Of a stretch of DNA of 64,000 nt, positions 46,554-55,130 are shown in pieces. Under the pieces are notes generated by a model. That model saw only the letters and a list, made by a program, of their open reading frames with translations. It ran no database searches and was not told where the DNA came from. This DNA is from CBDFLD01 sp965249005 (GTDB taxonomy: Bacteria > Acidobacteriota > UBA6911): assembly GCA_965249005.1 (NCBI GenBank), contig CBDFLD010000022.1:992001-1056000 (forward strand). Direction: 5' to 3'. The position numbers and the translations under genes are program-made. How positions within the stretch are numbered: the first letter of the stretch is position 1; each line of letters opens with the position of its first letter.

Positions 46554-47018
46554 TCATTGTGGCCCCACCCCATTGGCCTTGGACAAGGCCTTGTAGGTGT
46601 CTTCGCTGGGACTTTCCGTGGTGGTCGGGAGGCCTCGTGTTGACCAGCCGGGAAATGTGACCTGACCCATGGGATCGGTCTCGCCGCCGAAGCCTCCGCG
46701 CATGTCGACGACATTGGTAAAGCCCGATCTCAGCAGCAAATGCGCGGCCTGCAGCGAACGTCCTCCCTTTTCGCAGCCGGTGATGCACTTGACGTCCTTG
46801 CCGAAGCTGCCTTCGACGATCTCAACGAATCGAGGATTGGGTGCCATCCCCCTGCCGAAGGGGCTCGGCTCGAAAACTGGCACATTCTTGGCTCCCGGGA
46901 CATGTCCGGCTTCAAACTCAGACACGGTGCGCACATCCAGATAGACGTACCCCTCTTCCGATTCCAAAAGCTCCTTGGCCTCTTCCGGCGTCACTCGCTT
47001 GATGTTCGCTTCGACCAT
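46554..47018 (-). CDS. Rhodanese-domain sulfurtransferase (cysteine form)
   Basis: A 154-residue single-domain rhodanese. The ATG at 47018 (MVEANIKRVTPEEAKELL) is chosen over a start at 47150 that would add an unrelated tail. CDC25-like topology: VYLDVRTVSEFEAGHVPGAKNVPV, then the active-site loop CEKGGRS with Cys82, followed by HLLLRSGFTNVVDMRGGF. It likely transfers sulfane sulfur (thiosulfate to cyanide in assays). It is cytoplasmic, with no signal. It is unrelated in position to the Sec-type rhodanese at 56707. The C-terminal extension (WSTRGLPTTTESPSEDTYKAL) is slightly unusual. Confidence 0.85.
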   Translation of the reverse strand: MVEANIKRVTPEEAKELLESEEGYVYLDVRTVSEFEAGHVPGAKNVPVFEPSPFGRGMAPNPRFVEIVEGSFGKDVKCITGCEKGGRSLQAAHLLLRSGFTNVVDMRGGFGGETDPMGQVTFPGWSTRGLPTTTESPSEDTYKALSKANGVGPQ

Positions 47019-47273
47019 TTCTCGATCATAGCAAACCGCGGGCAGGCCACCAAACGGAAGATGGGGTACGACGAAACGATTTTCTTGCACTGAAACGAAA
47101 CCATTTGAGGACCACCGTGTTTGAATCCGATGACCGCCGTGTCGTGTCATCTCCCCGAATCGGCGGGGGTGAAGAAGGTCCCCATCTTCCCCAATAGCCC
47201 GAAGGTGCCCTGAATGGGCGATGTCTGAAGACCCATTCCTGTGGTGGAGTGTGCAACGAAGGAGTGAACCCCG

Positions 47274-49229
47274 ATGTCATTTCGACTCTTGTTCAAGGCA
47301 ATGGTTTTTTCCCTGGTAGCGGCTGCGGCTGCTGCCGAAACAGTTTCGCGAGTTTCCGGAGACAAGGAAATCGCGCCAGCGATCGGTACGAGCGCGACAA
47401 CCCACTCGACAACCCCATGGGTCGGCGACTGCGACTACCAGCAGAATCCAGAGCTATTTCAGATCGGATTTCGCCGGCATCTTCAGGATATGTCCCGGAT
47501 CACCTCCATTGTCGTGAGCCAGCGTCTGCTGTCTGCGTCCGAGCCCGCCGCGCCGTCTGGAGTGGATGCGAATTTTGTATCCGCTGGAGAGATCCCACGC
47601 CGGAGCTATGTGGACGAGCACATCCTCGGAAAGATGGAGGAGGATGATATTCCGTCCGCGCCCCTTTCCAGCGATGCAGAGTTCTTGCGACGCGCCCACT
47701 TGGATCTGACCGGGAGCATTCCCACTGCGGACGAGGCTCGTGCGTTTCTCTCCGATACCGGTTCGGACAAGCGGTCCAATCTCATCGATGCGCTGCTCGA
47801 CACTCCGGAGTTCGTGGACAAATGGACCATGTACTTCGGAGATCTGCTCAAGAACACGGAGCGATCGACCAACGTACGCCGGTTTCCTCCGGGGCGAAAC
47901 GCCTTCTACGCATCTATTCGTAACTTTGTTGCTACCGGGCAGCCCTACGACTCCTTTGTCCGGGATGTCATCACGGGCAGCGGCGAGAGCAACGAAGTGG
48001 GCGAGGCCAACTACGTTGTCGGTGGCATCACCCCCATGGGACCGCCGCAGGACACGGCGGATACGCTGCTGGTCCGCACCGCGACGCAGTTTCTCGGATT
48101 GAGCAACTTCGATTGTCTGCTGTGCCACTCGGGCGCGGGACACCTCGAGGACGTGAATCTCTGGGCGGCGGGTATGCAGCGGAGCGAGGCCTGGCAAATG
48201 TCCGCGTTCTTTTCACGAACCTCCATGCGACCGGTCCGTAACCGGGAAGAGCGCCAGCTATCATACTGGCGCGTCACCGATCGCGCTTTTGGAGACTACT
48301 TGCTCAACACGGACTTTGGCAATCGGACTCCGCGTACCCCCATCGACGGAGATGCTGTCGTCGAGCCCTTCTACATTTTTTCAGAGCAGCAAGCCGGTGG
48401 GTCAACCTATCGCGAGCGGTTTGCCAACAACCTGACCCAGGACCGCCAGTTTGCCAGAGCGATCGTGAACTATCTGTGGAAGGAGATGTTCGGCCTCGGA
48501 ATCGTCGAACCGGCGGACCAGTTTGATTTGGCGCGCCTCGATCCAGCGAATCCACCCCCGGAAGGGTGGGCCCTGCAACCCACGCATCCGGCGCTGCTGG
48601 AAGCGCTCACGGACGATTTCATCGGCAGTGGATACGACCTTCGCTACTTTCTCGGACTCCTGGCCGACTCGAGCGCGTACCAGCTTTCGGCGCTTTTCCT
48701 GGATGAATGGAGTGTGGAGTACGAAGCCTACTTTGCGCGCAAGAATGTTCGTCGCCTCTGGGCGGAAGAGATCCACGACGCCATCACGATGAGCACCGGG
48801 ATCAACAGCACTCTGCTGCCGTCGGGCTACACCGAGCCCGTCCAGTGGGCCATGCAACTGCCCGACACAAGCGAGCCGCGTCGGAATCGCCTGGTAAGTG
48901 ATTTGCTCAACGCGTTCTTGCGCGGGAATCGCGATCAAGACGTTCGCAGCGGAGACGCGACCATCCTGCAAGCGCTCAACATGATGAACAGCACCTTTAT
49001 TACTTCGCGGATCCGCGGGAACAATCCGAACTCGACCGTGTCGGGGTTAATCGCGTCCGATCTGACGGATGCGCAAGTTGTCGAGGAGCTGTTTTTGACC
49101 ACGCTGAGCCGATTTCCGACGGAGGCTGAGCTGGAAATGGGGCTGGAATTTTTGTCCCAGGATCGGCGCCAAGGAGCAGAGGATCTGCAGTGGGTGATGT
49201 TGAACAAGATAGATTTTCTTTACAATTAG
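47274..49229 (+). CDS. Secreted DUF1549/DUF1553-family protein
   Basis: A 651-residue protein with a signal peptide (LLFKAMVFSLVAAAAAAE). The DUF1549 part contains FLRRAHLDLTGSIPTADEARAFL and TATQFLGLSNFDCLLCHSGAGHLEDVNLWAAG, where Cys-x2-Cys-His fits covalent heme c binding. The DUF1553 part contains RAIVNYLWKEMFGLGIVEPADQFD and the end VEELFLTTLSRFPTEAELEMGLEFL. The family is abundant in Planctomycetota and some Acidobacteriota and probably works with DUF1501 proteins in extracytoplasmic polymer degradation; the function is unproven. It lacks the PSCyt1 module of the related gene at 60417. The DUF1501 partner starts 16 bases after its stop. Confidence 0.88.
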   Translation: MSFRLLFKAMVFSLVAAAAAAETVSRVSGDKEIAPAIGTSATTHSTTPWVGDCDYQQNPELFQIGFRRHLQDMSRITSIVVSQRLLSASEPAAPSGVDANFVSAGEIPRRSYVDEHILGKMEEDDIPSAPLSSDAEFLRRAHLDLTGSIPTADEARAFLSDTGSDKRSNLIDALLDTPEFVDKWTMYFGDLLKNTERSTNVRRFPPGRNAFYASIRNFVATGQPYDSFVRDVITGSGESNEVGEANYVVGGITPMGPPQDTADTLLVRTATQFLGLSNFDCLLCHSGAGHLEDVNLWAAGMQRSEAWQMSAFFSRTSMRPVRNREERQLSYWRVTDRAFGDYLLNTDFGNRTPRTPIDGDAVVEPFYIFSEQQAGGSTYRERFANNLTQDRQFARAIVNYLWKEMFGLGIVEPADQFDLARLDPANPPPEGWALQPTHPALLEALTDDFIGSGYDLRYFLGLLADSSAYQLSALFLDEWSVEYEAYFARKNVRRLWAEEIHDAITMSTGINSTLLPSGYTEPVQWAMQLPDTSEPRRNRLVSDLLNAFLRGNRDQDVRSGDATILQALNMMNSTFITSRIRGNNPNSTVSGLIASDLTDAQVVEELFLTTLSRFPTEAELEMGLEFLSQDRRQGAEDLQWVMLNKIDFLYN

Positions 49230-49245
49230 AAGAGGGAGTCACTAA

Positions 49246-50643
49246 ATGGCCATCAGGAATAGATCGGAATGTTGTCGCCAACCTCGAGCCGCCAGCGGGC
49301 TCTTCGGCGGCCCGGGATTCAGCCGGCGCCAGTTCTTCAAGCTTGCCGGAACCGGGGTGTCGGGTTACTACCTGGCGCGAGTCGCCCGTCCGCTCGAGTT
49401 GATGGCTGCCGACGAGGTGACCACTCAGAACACGGCGAGAAACTGTATCTTCGTTTTCCTGTTGGGCGCGGCCAGCCACGTCGACACCTTCGATCTGAAG
49501 GAAGGACCTTGGACCCCGTCCGACTTCGCCCCGACGTCCTATGGCGACGTCCGCTTCCCTCAAGGACTCATGCCGAACTTGGCGAATCAGCTGGACCGGC
49601 TGACGATCGTGCGATCGGTGCAGGCCTGGGCGGCTGTGCACGGACTGGCCCAAAGCTGGACCCAGATTGCGCGCAATCCGACATCAGGCCTTGGCAAGAT
49701 CGCTCCGAATGTTGGCGCCGTGGTTGCGTTGGAAAAGGATAATCCCGAGGGCAAGCTCCCTGGTTTCGTCGCGCTGAATACGAATCGTGTCGTTGGCCCC
49801 GGGTACCTGGATAGCAAGTTCTCGCCTTTTACATTGAACCCCAATCCGGAGGGTTTGACACAAAGCACCCATCCGGACGGCCAGGAGCGATTCGATACGA
49901 GGATCGAGAGACTGAACCTGATGGACGGCGATTTGCGGATCGATTCTCCTTTGGGGAAGCCGGCGGAGTCGATGGGGTCATTCTACGAGGCAGCCCAGAA
50001 TCTGATGTACGACGATGAAGTCGATGGGGTCTTCAAATTCGAAGCCGAGGAGAGTGACCGCTACGGCGGCTCCTCCTTCGGCGATTCCTGCATCGTCGCC
50101 CGGAATATCGTAGATTCGAACCTGGGAACTCGGTTTGTTCAGATCAACCTGGGCGGGTGGGATCACCATTCGGCGATCTACGATCCCAACACCGGTATTT
50201 ACCCGAGAGCCAGGGATTTGGATTCTGGCCTGTCGTCCCTGCTGGAAGATCTTTCCGCGCTCCCAGGAGTCGAGGAGGGAAAGTCGTTGCTGGACGAGAC
50301 CATGATCGTGACGCTCGGTGAATTTGGGCGCACGGTCGCGGAACTCAACAGTCAGGCGGGCCGGGACCACTACCTGCAACAATTCGCGGTGTTTGCGGGC
50401 GGAGGCGCCGCGGGCGGCCGCGTCATCGGTGCAACCAACGACACCGGAGCTTATACGACGGATCCGGGATGGACACAAAACCGTCCTGTTCGTCCCGAGG
50501 ATATTTCGGCCACGCTTTACTCCGCGCTCGGAATCGATTGGACCACCGTCCGATACGATGATCCGCTTGGCCGAGGTTTCGAGTACATCCCGTTTGCGGC
50601 CGAGGACGACGCGTACGGCCCCGTCAACGAGATCTTCGCTTAA
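49246..50643 (+). CDS. DUF1501 secreted protein with Tat signal
   Basis: A 465-residue protein. The Tat signal FSRRQFFKLAGTG (Ser26-Arg27-Arg28) directs export of a folded protein. The DUF1501/sulfatase-like fold is evident from FVFLLGAASHVDTFDLKEG, VQAWAAVHGLAQSW, INLGGWDHHSAIY and VTLGEFGRTVAELNSQAGRDHY, with histidines placed as in the alkaline-phosphatase superfamily. It is operonic with the DUF1549/DUF1553 gene just upstream. Its ribosome binding site, AGAGGGAGTCACTAA, overlaps the end of that gene. It ends 4 bases before one arm of a long inverted repeat. Confidence 0.88.
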   Translation: MAIRNRSECCRQPRAASGLFGGPGFSRRQFFKLAGTGVSGYYLARVARPLELMAADEVTTQNTARNCIFVFLLGAASHVDTFDLKEGPWTPSDFAPTSYGDVRFPQGLMPNLANQLDRLTIVRSVQAWAAVHGLAQSWTQIARNPTSGLGKIAPNVGAVVALEKDNPEGKLPGFVALNTNRVVGPGYLDSKFSPFTLNPNPEGLTQSTHPDGQERFDTRIERLNLMDGDLRIDSPLGKPAESMGSFYEAAQNLMYDDEVDGVFKFEAEESDRYGGSSFGDSCIVARNIVDSNLGTRFVQINLGGWDHHSAIYDPNTGIYPRARDLDSGLSSLLEDLSALPGVEEGKSLLDETMIVTLGEFGRTVAELNSQAGRDHYLQQFAVFAGGGAAGGRVIGATNDTGAYTTDPGWTQNRPVRPEDISATLYSALGIDWTTVRYDDPLGRGFEYIPFAAEDDAYGPVNEIFA

Positions 50644-50646
50644 AGG

Positions 50647-50802
50647 AGCTGTCAGCAGTCAGCTTTCAGCGCTGACTGGCGCAACGCGCCAGTCGCTTGG
50701 GAACGTAACTGCGCAGCGCACCGTGAAAAAACCGTGGTTTGTGACGATTTGCTAAGTTACACGCATAGCAGCAGATCCGCGAGCAGTTACTTAAGAGCCG
50801 TT
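50647..50802 (+). repeat. Long inverted repeat, arm A
   Basis: About 155 bp, nearly identical to the reverse complement of 53407-53562. It starts 4 bases behind the DUF1501 stop with heptads (GCTGTCA-GCAGTCA-GCTTTCA-GC). Then comes the perfect hairpin GACTGGCGC/GCGCCAGTC with loop AAC (50674-50694), then TGCGCAGCGCACC and a unique tail ending TTACTTAAGAGC. The two arms differ at a few bases and enclose four small genes. Confidence 0.9.
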
Positions 50803-50839
50803 CCAATACGTCGCGACGTCCCAAACAGGACGTCTGCGG

Positions 50840-51073
50840 CTACTCGGTTTTTCTGCGGAATGACTCGAGAGTCCAGTCGTCTGAATCTGTGGCATTGTGG
50901 TGACGCAGGATATACGTGTGGCCGTCGTCTGCCTGAACCCGGAAGAAGGTGGCCTCGGGACCGTACCAGGCGTCTTGCAGTTCGGTAACTTGATAGAGGG
51001 TTTCTCCGAGGAAGAAGCTCACCGGCCGCTCATCCCCTTTGTAGCCCGCATAACATTCGACTCGCAGCCGCAT
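50840..51073 (-). CDS. Small conserved hypothetical protein
   Basis: A 77-residue protein (MRLRVECYAGYKGDERPVSF). The ATG at 51073 has AGGGA about ten bases upstream; the longer frame to 51244 has no ribosome binding site. The pattern ECYAGYKGDERPVSFFLG... WYGPEATFFRVQADDGHTYILRH resembles a widespread small-protein family in Acidobacteriota and myxobacteria whose function is unknown. Basic and acidic residues alternate with a predicted all-beta fold. Its 3' end lies beside arm A of the inverted repeat. No partner is recognised. Confidence 0.65.
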   Translation of the reverse strand: MRLRVECYAGYKGDERPVSFFLGETLYQVTELQDAWYGPEATFFRVQADDGHTYILRHHNATDSDDWTLESFRRKTE

Positions 51074-51290
51074 CGCATATCTTCCCTGAGGCGGATGGAT
51101 ACGTTGGGTATCGTATCTACTGTGGTCGACCGCTGCAACTCGCCTTCGGCGAGCCGTTTGCAAGCAGACCGTATCCGTCCAGCCATTGAAATCAGCTTTG
51201 TTAATCCCGGGGATTGATCTCGCCGATAGGATTAGTGAAATCAAAACTTTTTTGTCTTTTTAACTTTCGAATGTTACCCGAGGTGGAGCT

Positions 51291-51830
51291 TTGATTGCCG
51301 CCCTCAGTGAATCGCCCTTATCGAAGTTTGTCTTCCGTCAACTCTGGACGGGAATTGCCCTGGTTCTGGTCGCGCTCTTGATCTTCAGCAACGATGGAGA
51401 TGATTTTCTCTGGCGATGGTTGCTACTGGGGGTCGGGGCCTTTCTATGGATGCGTGGCTGGACGTCGGTCAGCCATCCGCTTCGCGCGGCTCAGTATGCG
51501 ATGAATTCCAGAAACGTCGTGCTCAATATGATTCGCAAGTGGCAGCCTGCGCCGACGACGGTGGAGAGCGGTTACGAGAGATCTCTATACACGTACCTGC
51601 AGGAGCAACTCCCGTTCGTCCGACTTACTCCCGCCGCAGAGACTTCGGAAGCAGATTTCGACGCCGTGGGACATCGGGATCTGACCATCCAGTTGCAGCA
51701 CGCGGCCCCGTTCCTCAGCCGCCGGATCGGACTCTACGAGGCCGGCTGGAAAAAGCCGATCGTGATCCTCCTGGTGGGCAGTACCAATCAAACTCAAATT
51801 GTCTATCCAATGAACGAATTGGTGCATTAG
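51291..51830 (+). CDS. Membrane-anchored hypothetical protein
   Basis: A 179-residue protein. TTG at 51291 is the start, preceded by AGGTGGAGCT. Two hydrophobic segments near the N-terminus (LWTGIALVLVALLIFS and LWRWLLLGVGAFLWMRG) form a hairpin anchor, followed by a soluble domain of about 110 residues with a helix and beta-strand pattern (ESGYERSLYTYLQEQLPFVRL, ADFDAVGHRDLTIQLQ, KKPIVILLVGSTNQTQIVYPM). No family is recognised. The second half looks like a small alpha/beta domain facing the cytoplasm. Confidence 0.5.
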   Translation: MIAALSESPLSKFVFRQLWTGIALVLVALLIFSNDGDDFLWRWLLLGVGAFLWMRGWTSVSHPLRAAQYAMNSRNVVLNMIRKWQPAPTTVESGYERSLYTYLQEQLPFVRLTPAAETSEADFDAVGHRDLTIQLQHAAPFLSRRIGLYEAGWKKPIVILLVGSTNQTQIVYPMNELVH

Positions 51831-51833
51831 TTT

Positions 51834-52043
51834 TCAGCTCTCAGCTCTCAGCTCTCAGCTCTCAGCCTACAACCTCCAGATCTCGGCTTGTAAATAGGAC
51901 TCCGCAGCAAGACAATCCTCTATTGAAGAGTTCGCCAGTGCTTTGCGTTAGTAGGCCGCAGCCGCCGGCCGCGGAGGTGTCTTCCTCAATACCGCTGATT
52001 GCTGATCGCTGAGTGCTGATAGCTAATAACAGGAGGGAACGGA
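51834..52043. repeat. Heptad repeat tracts between the two genes
   Basis: TCAGCTC repeated about 4.5 times (51834-51866) follows the stop codon. A second tract (CTGATTG-CTGATCG-CTGAGTG-CTGATAG-C) lies at 51995-52022, preceded by GC-rich GGCCGCAGCCGCCGGCC. No gene is seen here. Confidence 0.7.
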
Positions 52044-52436
52044 ATGAGCTCGCAAGCAAGCGATATTCGAGCTGCGATCGAACAGGCCAACAAGGAGTTT
52101 GCACATGTTTTTGCTCGTGGCGACGCAGCGGGTATGGCGCGGCTCTACACTGAAACGGGAACCGTCATGTCAACGAACAGCGATTTCGTCGTTGGACGGA
52201 AGGCCCTTCAAGAATTCTGGCAGGGAGCAATCGACGGGGGCGTCAAAACGGTCCGATTGGAAACCGTGGAAGTGGAGCAATTCGGTGCCACGGCGAACGA
52301 GATGGGTCAGTACAGCCTTATTGGTCCGGACGATCAAATCCTCGACCGAGGGAAGTACATAGTTATATGGAAGGAAAAGGTAGGCCGTTGGAAGATCCAC
52401 CGAGATATCTGGAATACAAGCCTGCCGGCTGAATAG
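52044..52436 (+). CDS. DUF4440/SnoaL-like NTF2-fold protein
   Basis: A 130-residue protein of the NTF2-like superfamily. Start ATG 52044 follows AACAGGAGGGAACGGA, a near-perfect ribosome binding site. The sequence (IRAAIEQANKEFAHVFARGDAAGMARLYTETGTVMSTNSDFVVGRKALQEFWQGAI ... RGKYIVIWKEKVGRWKIHRDIWNTSLP) matches the DUF4440/SgcJ-type pattern: helices first, then a curved sheet, ending in the WKIHRDIWN strand. Most relatives are small ligand-binding or isomerase-like proteins, and no specific function can be read. It lies inside the long inverted repeat. Confidence 0.8.
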   Translation: MSSQASDIRAAIEQANKEFAHVFARGDAAGMARLYTETGTVMSTNSDFVVGRKALQEFWQGAIDGGVKTVRLETVEVEQFGATANEMGQYSLIGPDDQILDRGKYIVIWKEKVGRWKIHRDIWNTSLPAE

Positions 52437-52450
52437 CGAGCCCGTATTCC

Positions 52451-53281
52451 TCACGGCAGCGTCACGTCCAGGTGATTCAGGTAGGCGGCGACGAGTTGAA
52501 AGGTCTGATAGAAATCTTCAAGCTGAACTGCGTCCAATCGGTCCCGTTCGCTGTGCAGTAGCGACAGGGTTTCGCGCGTGACGGAATGAAACATGATTGT
52601 GGGCATACCAGCCTTGCGAAAAGCTTCTGAGTCGCTAACCCCGAGTCCTTCCACGTTATAGACGGACATAGGTAGCCGGAGATCGAGATTCACTTCCTCG
52701 AGCAATCTATAAAGTTCGGGGTCTGCAGTCGACATCCACACCTTCGTGGGTCCAAGGCCTAGAGTATCGAGGTTTATCATGGCCCGGATGCTTTCTTTTT
52801 CCTCGACCGTCAGGTTCAGGACGTAGTGCTTGGATCCGACCAGTCCCTTTTCCTCGTCGGTGAACCCGATGAAAACGAACGAGTGCCGAGGCTGCTGGAC
52901 GGCAATGCTTTGGTAGAGACTCGGGAGAAGGGAAGCGCCGCTCCAGTTGTCGACGACGCCATCTCCCCGATGCACCTTGTCGAAGTGGCCTCCGACCACG
53001 ATGACCGCGTTGCTTGAACCCTTCAGGGTGCAAATCGTATTGGGGGCCGATGTCAGAGACACCTGCTGTTCGGAGATGTTTTCACATCCCGCTTCGACGA
53101 ACAGCTGGCTGAGACTTTTCTGACGCTGTTGATTGTCCCCAGGAAAATCATCGAGCCGGTCCTCGATGACACTTCTGTCGAGTATCGCGCTTTGAGCGGA
53201 CTGACCGAACGACAACGAAGCCCAGCCCGAAAGGCAAAGCAGGAGGACAGAGAATCGAACAAAAGATGAAGACCAGATCAT
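52451..53281 (-). CDS. Secreted M28-family zinc aminopeptidase
   Basis: A 276-residue protein with signal peptide (FSVLLLCLSGWASLSFG). The M28 zinc site is complete: His99 in VVGGHFDKV, bridging Asp111 in VVDNWSGAS, Glu143/144 in FTDEEKGLVGS (catalytic base and ligand), Asp172 in INLDTLGLG and His232 in TIMFHSV. Relatives are di-zinc aminopeptidases or glutaminyl cyclase-like enzymes acting on N-termini in the periplasm or outside the cell. It ends 14 bases from the stop of the convergent NTF2-like gene. It lies inside the inverted repeat and appears intact. Confidence 0.88.
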   Translation of the reverse strand: MIWSSSFVRFSVLLLCLSGWASLSFGQSAQSAILDRSVIEDRLDDFPGDNQQRQKSLSQLFVEAGCENISEQQVSLTSAPNTICTLKGSSNAVIVVGGHFDKVHRGDGVVDNWSGASLLPSLYQSIAVQQPRHSFVFIGFTDEEKGLVGSKHYVLNLTVEEKESIRAMINLDTLGLGPTKVWMSTADPELYRLLEEVNLDLRLPMSVYNVEGLGVSDSEAFRKAGMPTIMFHSVTRETLSLLHSERDRLDAVQLEDFYQTFQLVAAYLNHLDVTLP

Positions 53282-53406
53282 TTTGAGCTTTTGGATTTAG
53301 CTGTCAGCCAACAACTAAAACACAGCGGCTTTTCGCTACGCACGGGACTTGGAAAGATAGTGCATGGTGCACATTCTAAAGATAGTGCCAAACGGCTGGT
53401 AGCTGA

Positions 53407-53562
53407 ACGCTCTTAAGTAACTGCTCGCGGATCTGCTGCTATGCGTGTAACTTAGCAAATCGTCAAAAACCACGTTTTTTCACGGTGCGCTGCGCAGTTA
53501 CGTTCCCAAGCGACTGGCGCGTTGCGCCAGTCAGCGCTGAGAGCTGAATGCTGATAGCTCTT
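53407..53562 (-). repeat. Long inverted repeat, arm B
   Basis: Reverse complement of arm A (50647-50802) with a few differences. It carries the matching hairpin GACTGGCGC/GCGCCAGTC (53512-53532) and heptads (GCTATCA-GCATTCA-GCTCTCA), and begins directly behind the stop codon of the aldehyde dehydrogenase. Both arms therefore sit in the 3' untranslated region of a gene in the same relative orientation. The adjacent 53354-53396 has two copies of AAAGATAGTGC. Confidence 0.9.
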
Positions 53563-55119
53563 CTACCTCTTCCCCGAAATGATTTCCACCAGGGGACGGT
53601 CGCCTTGTAGCGCAACCCGTTGCATGTAAAAGGTCAGGCCACGTGTCCCGCCGAGCTCCTCGCCACCGCCCGCGCGTCCGGGTCCACCATGCACGAGCTG
53701 AGGTAGCACGGTCCCCGGAGGTACGGTCTGGGTGGCTACCTTTGTGGAACTGATCGTCACGCGCCCATGAAATGGGGCAATGCCCCGCACCGTTTCTGTC
53801 ACGAAGGTTCGGTCGTCGGAGTAAACGCTCGAGACCAGACCCCCTCCTCCGGCGGTTACCCACCGGACGGCTCCCGCAGCGGTCCCGTCATAGGGCATCA
53901 CGGTCGCCACTGGACCGAACACCTCGAAGTTGTGAACCGGGTCGTCGGCCGAAGGTTCATTGCAGTGAAGGAGCACGGGCCCGACGAAGAATCCCTTGTC
54001 CGTCTCCACAGGACCGGCGACTTCCATTGCACTGCCCGCTACCGTCCGAGTGCACGATTGAAGTTTGGCGATACCGGAGCGCACGTCCTTCAATTGCTGC
54101 GCGGTCGCCAGCGGTCCCATCGTGACGTGATCGAGGGAGGGGTTCCCAACCTGGACCTCCTGCAGCAACTCCGTCATGTGTTCCAGAATCGCTTCTACCT
54201 TGTTCTGTGGAATGTATATTCGGCGCGTGGCGGTACACTTCTGCCCTGTTTTCTGGGTCATTTCCCGAACCATGTCTTTGACGAAGAGATGGATCAACTC
54301 GGATCCAACATCGACATCAGGTCCGAGAACCGCGGCGTTGAGACTGTCGGCTTCGACATTGATACGGGCAGCCTCGTGAACGATCCCCTTGCCTTGACGA
54401 AGCATGGCTCCAGTCTCGCCGGATCCCGTGAATGCGAGGACATCCTGGCCGTGCAGATGATCGAGCAGGTCCCCAGTGCTCCCGGCGATGAAGGAGAGGG
54501 TGCCTTCGGGAAGAAGATTATCCTCGAGGATGAGCTGGACAATCCGGTGCGCGAGAAGGGCGGTGCTCGTGCCAGGTTTGCTGATTACCGGCATTCCTGC
54601 CAACAGTGCCGTAGCCGCCTTTTCGGCCAGGCCCCAAGCCGGGAAGTTGAAGGCGTTGATATGGACCGCAACGCCTTCTCGAGGCAGGTACACGTGCTGG
54701 CCGAAGAGCCGCTTGCTGCGCCCGAGCAAGGTTCCTTCTCCGTCGGCCAAAATGTGAGTGTCCCCGAGCTCACGCGACAGGTCTGCATAGGCGGCCAGCG
54801 TCGCCGACGCCCCGTCGATATCGAATTTCGCGTCGGACCTGGTCGTTCCGGCGTTGGCAATCGAGAGCTCGATCAGCTCGTCGCGGTGCGCGTGCATGGT
54901 ACGAGCTACCGATTGCAGGATCTCGCCCCGGGCACTGAACGTCAGCGTCCGAAGCGCAGGACCACCTACCGAGCGCGCGAATTCCAGAGCTGCGCGAAAA
55001 TCCAAGCCTTCCGTGGACGCCGTGGCCAGGGGCTCTTCCGTCGCGGGATTGACCAGCGTTGCCGTGGTCCCGGCTCCCCGGACCCACTTTCCTTGAAGAT
55101 AACTTTGCAGTTCGATCAT
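53563..55119 (-). CDS. Aldehyde dehydrogenase of the PaaZ/BoxD type
   Basis: A 518-residue ALDH. The ATG at 55119 follows AGAGGAAGC. The catalytic Cys is in KTGQKCTATRR and the general base Glu in NVEADSLNA, in a sequence order typical of the ALDH domain of PaaZ and of BoxD, which oxidise ring-cleaved semialdehyde-CoA esters. The N-terminal LQSYLQGKWVRG and INAFNFPAWGLAEKAATALLAGMPVISKPGTST are family hallmarks. The PaaZ hydratase domain is absent, so a separate hydratase would be needed. It is transcribed with the gene behind it (gap 11 bases). The NAD(P)-binding FTGSGETG loop is conserved. Confidence 0.88.
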   Translation of the reverse strand: MIELQSYLQGKWVRGAGTTATLVNPATEEPLATASTEGLDFRAALEFARSVGGPALRTLTFSARGEILQSVARTMHAHRDELIELSIANAGTTRSDAKFDIDGASATLAAYADLSRELGDTHILADGEGTLLGRSKRLFGQHVYLPREGVAVHINAFNFPAWGLAEKAATALLAGMPVISKPGTSTALLAHRIVQLILEDNLLPEGTLSFIAGSTGDLLDHLHGQDVLAFTGSGETGAMLRQGKGIVHEAARINVEADSLNAAVLGPDVDVGSELIHLFVKDMVREMTQKTGQKCTATRRIYIPQNKVEAILEHMTELLQEVQVGNPSLDHVTMGPLATAQQLKDVRSGIAKLQSCTRTVAGSAMEVAGPVETDKGFFVGPVLLHCNEPSADDPVHNFEVFGPVATVMPYDGTAAGAVRWVTAGGGGLVSSVYSDDRTFVTETVRGIAPFHGRVTISSTKVATQTVPPGTVLPQLVHGGPGRAGGGEELGGTRGLTFYMQRVALQGDRPLVEIISGKR

Positions 55120-55130
55120 GCTTCCTCTGA

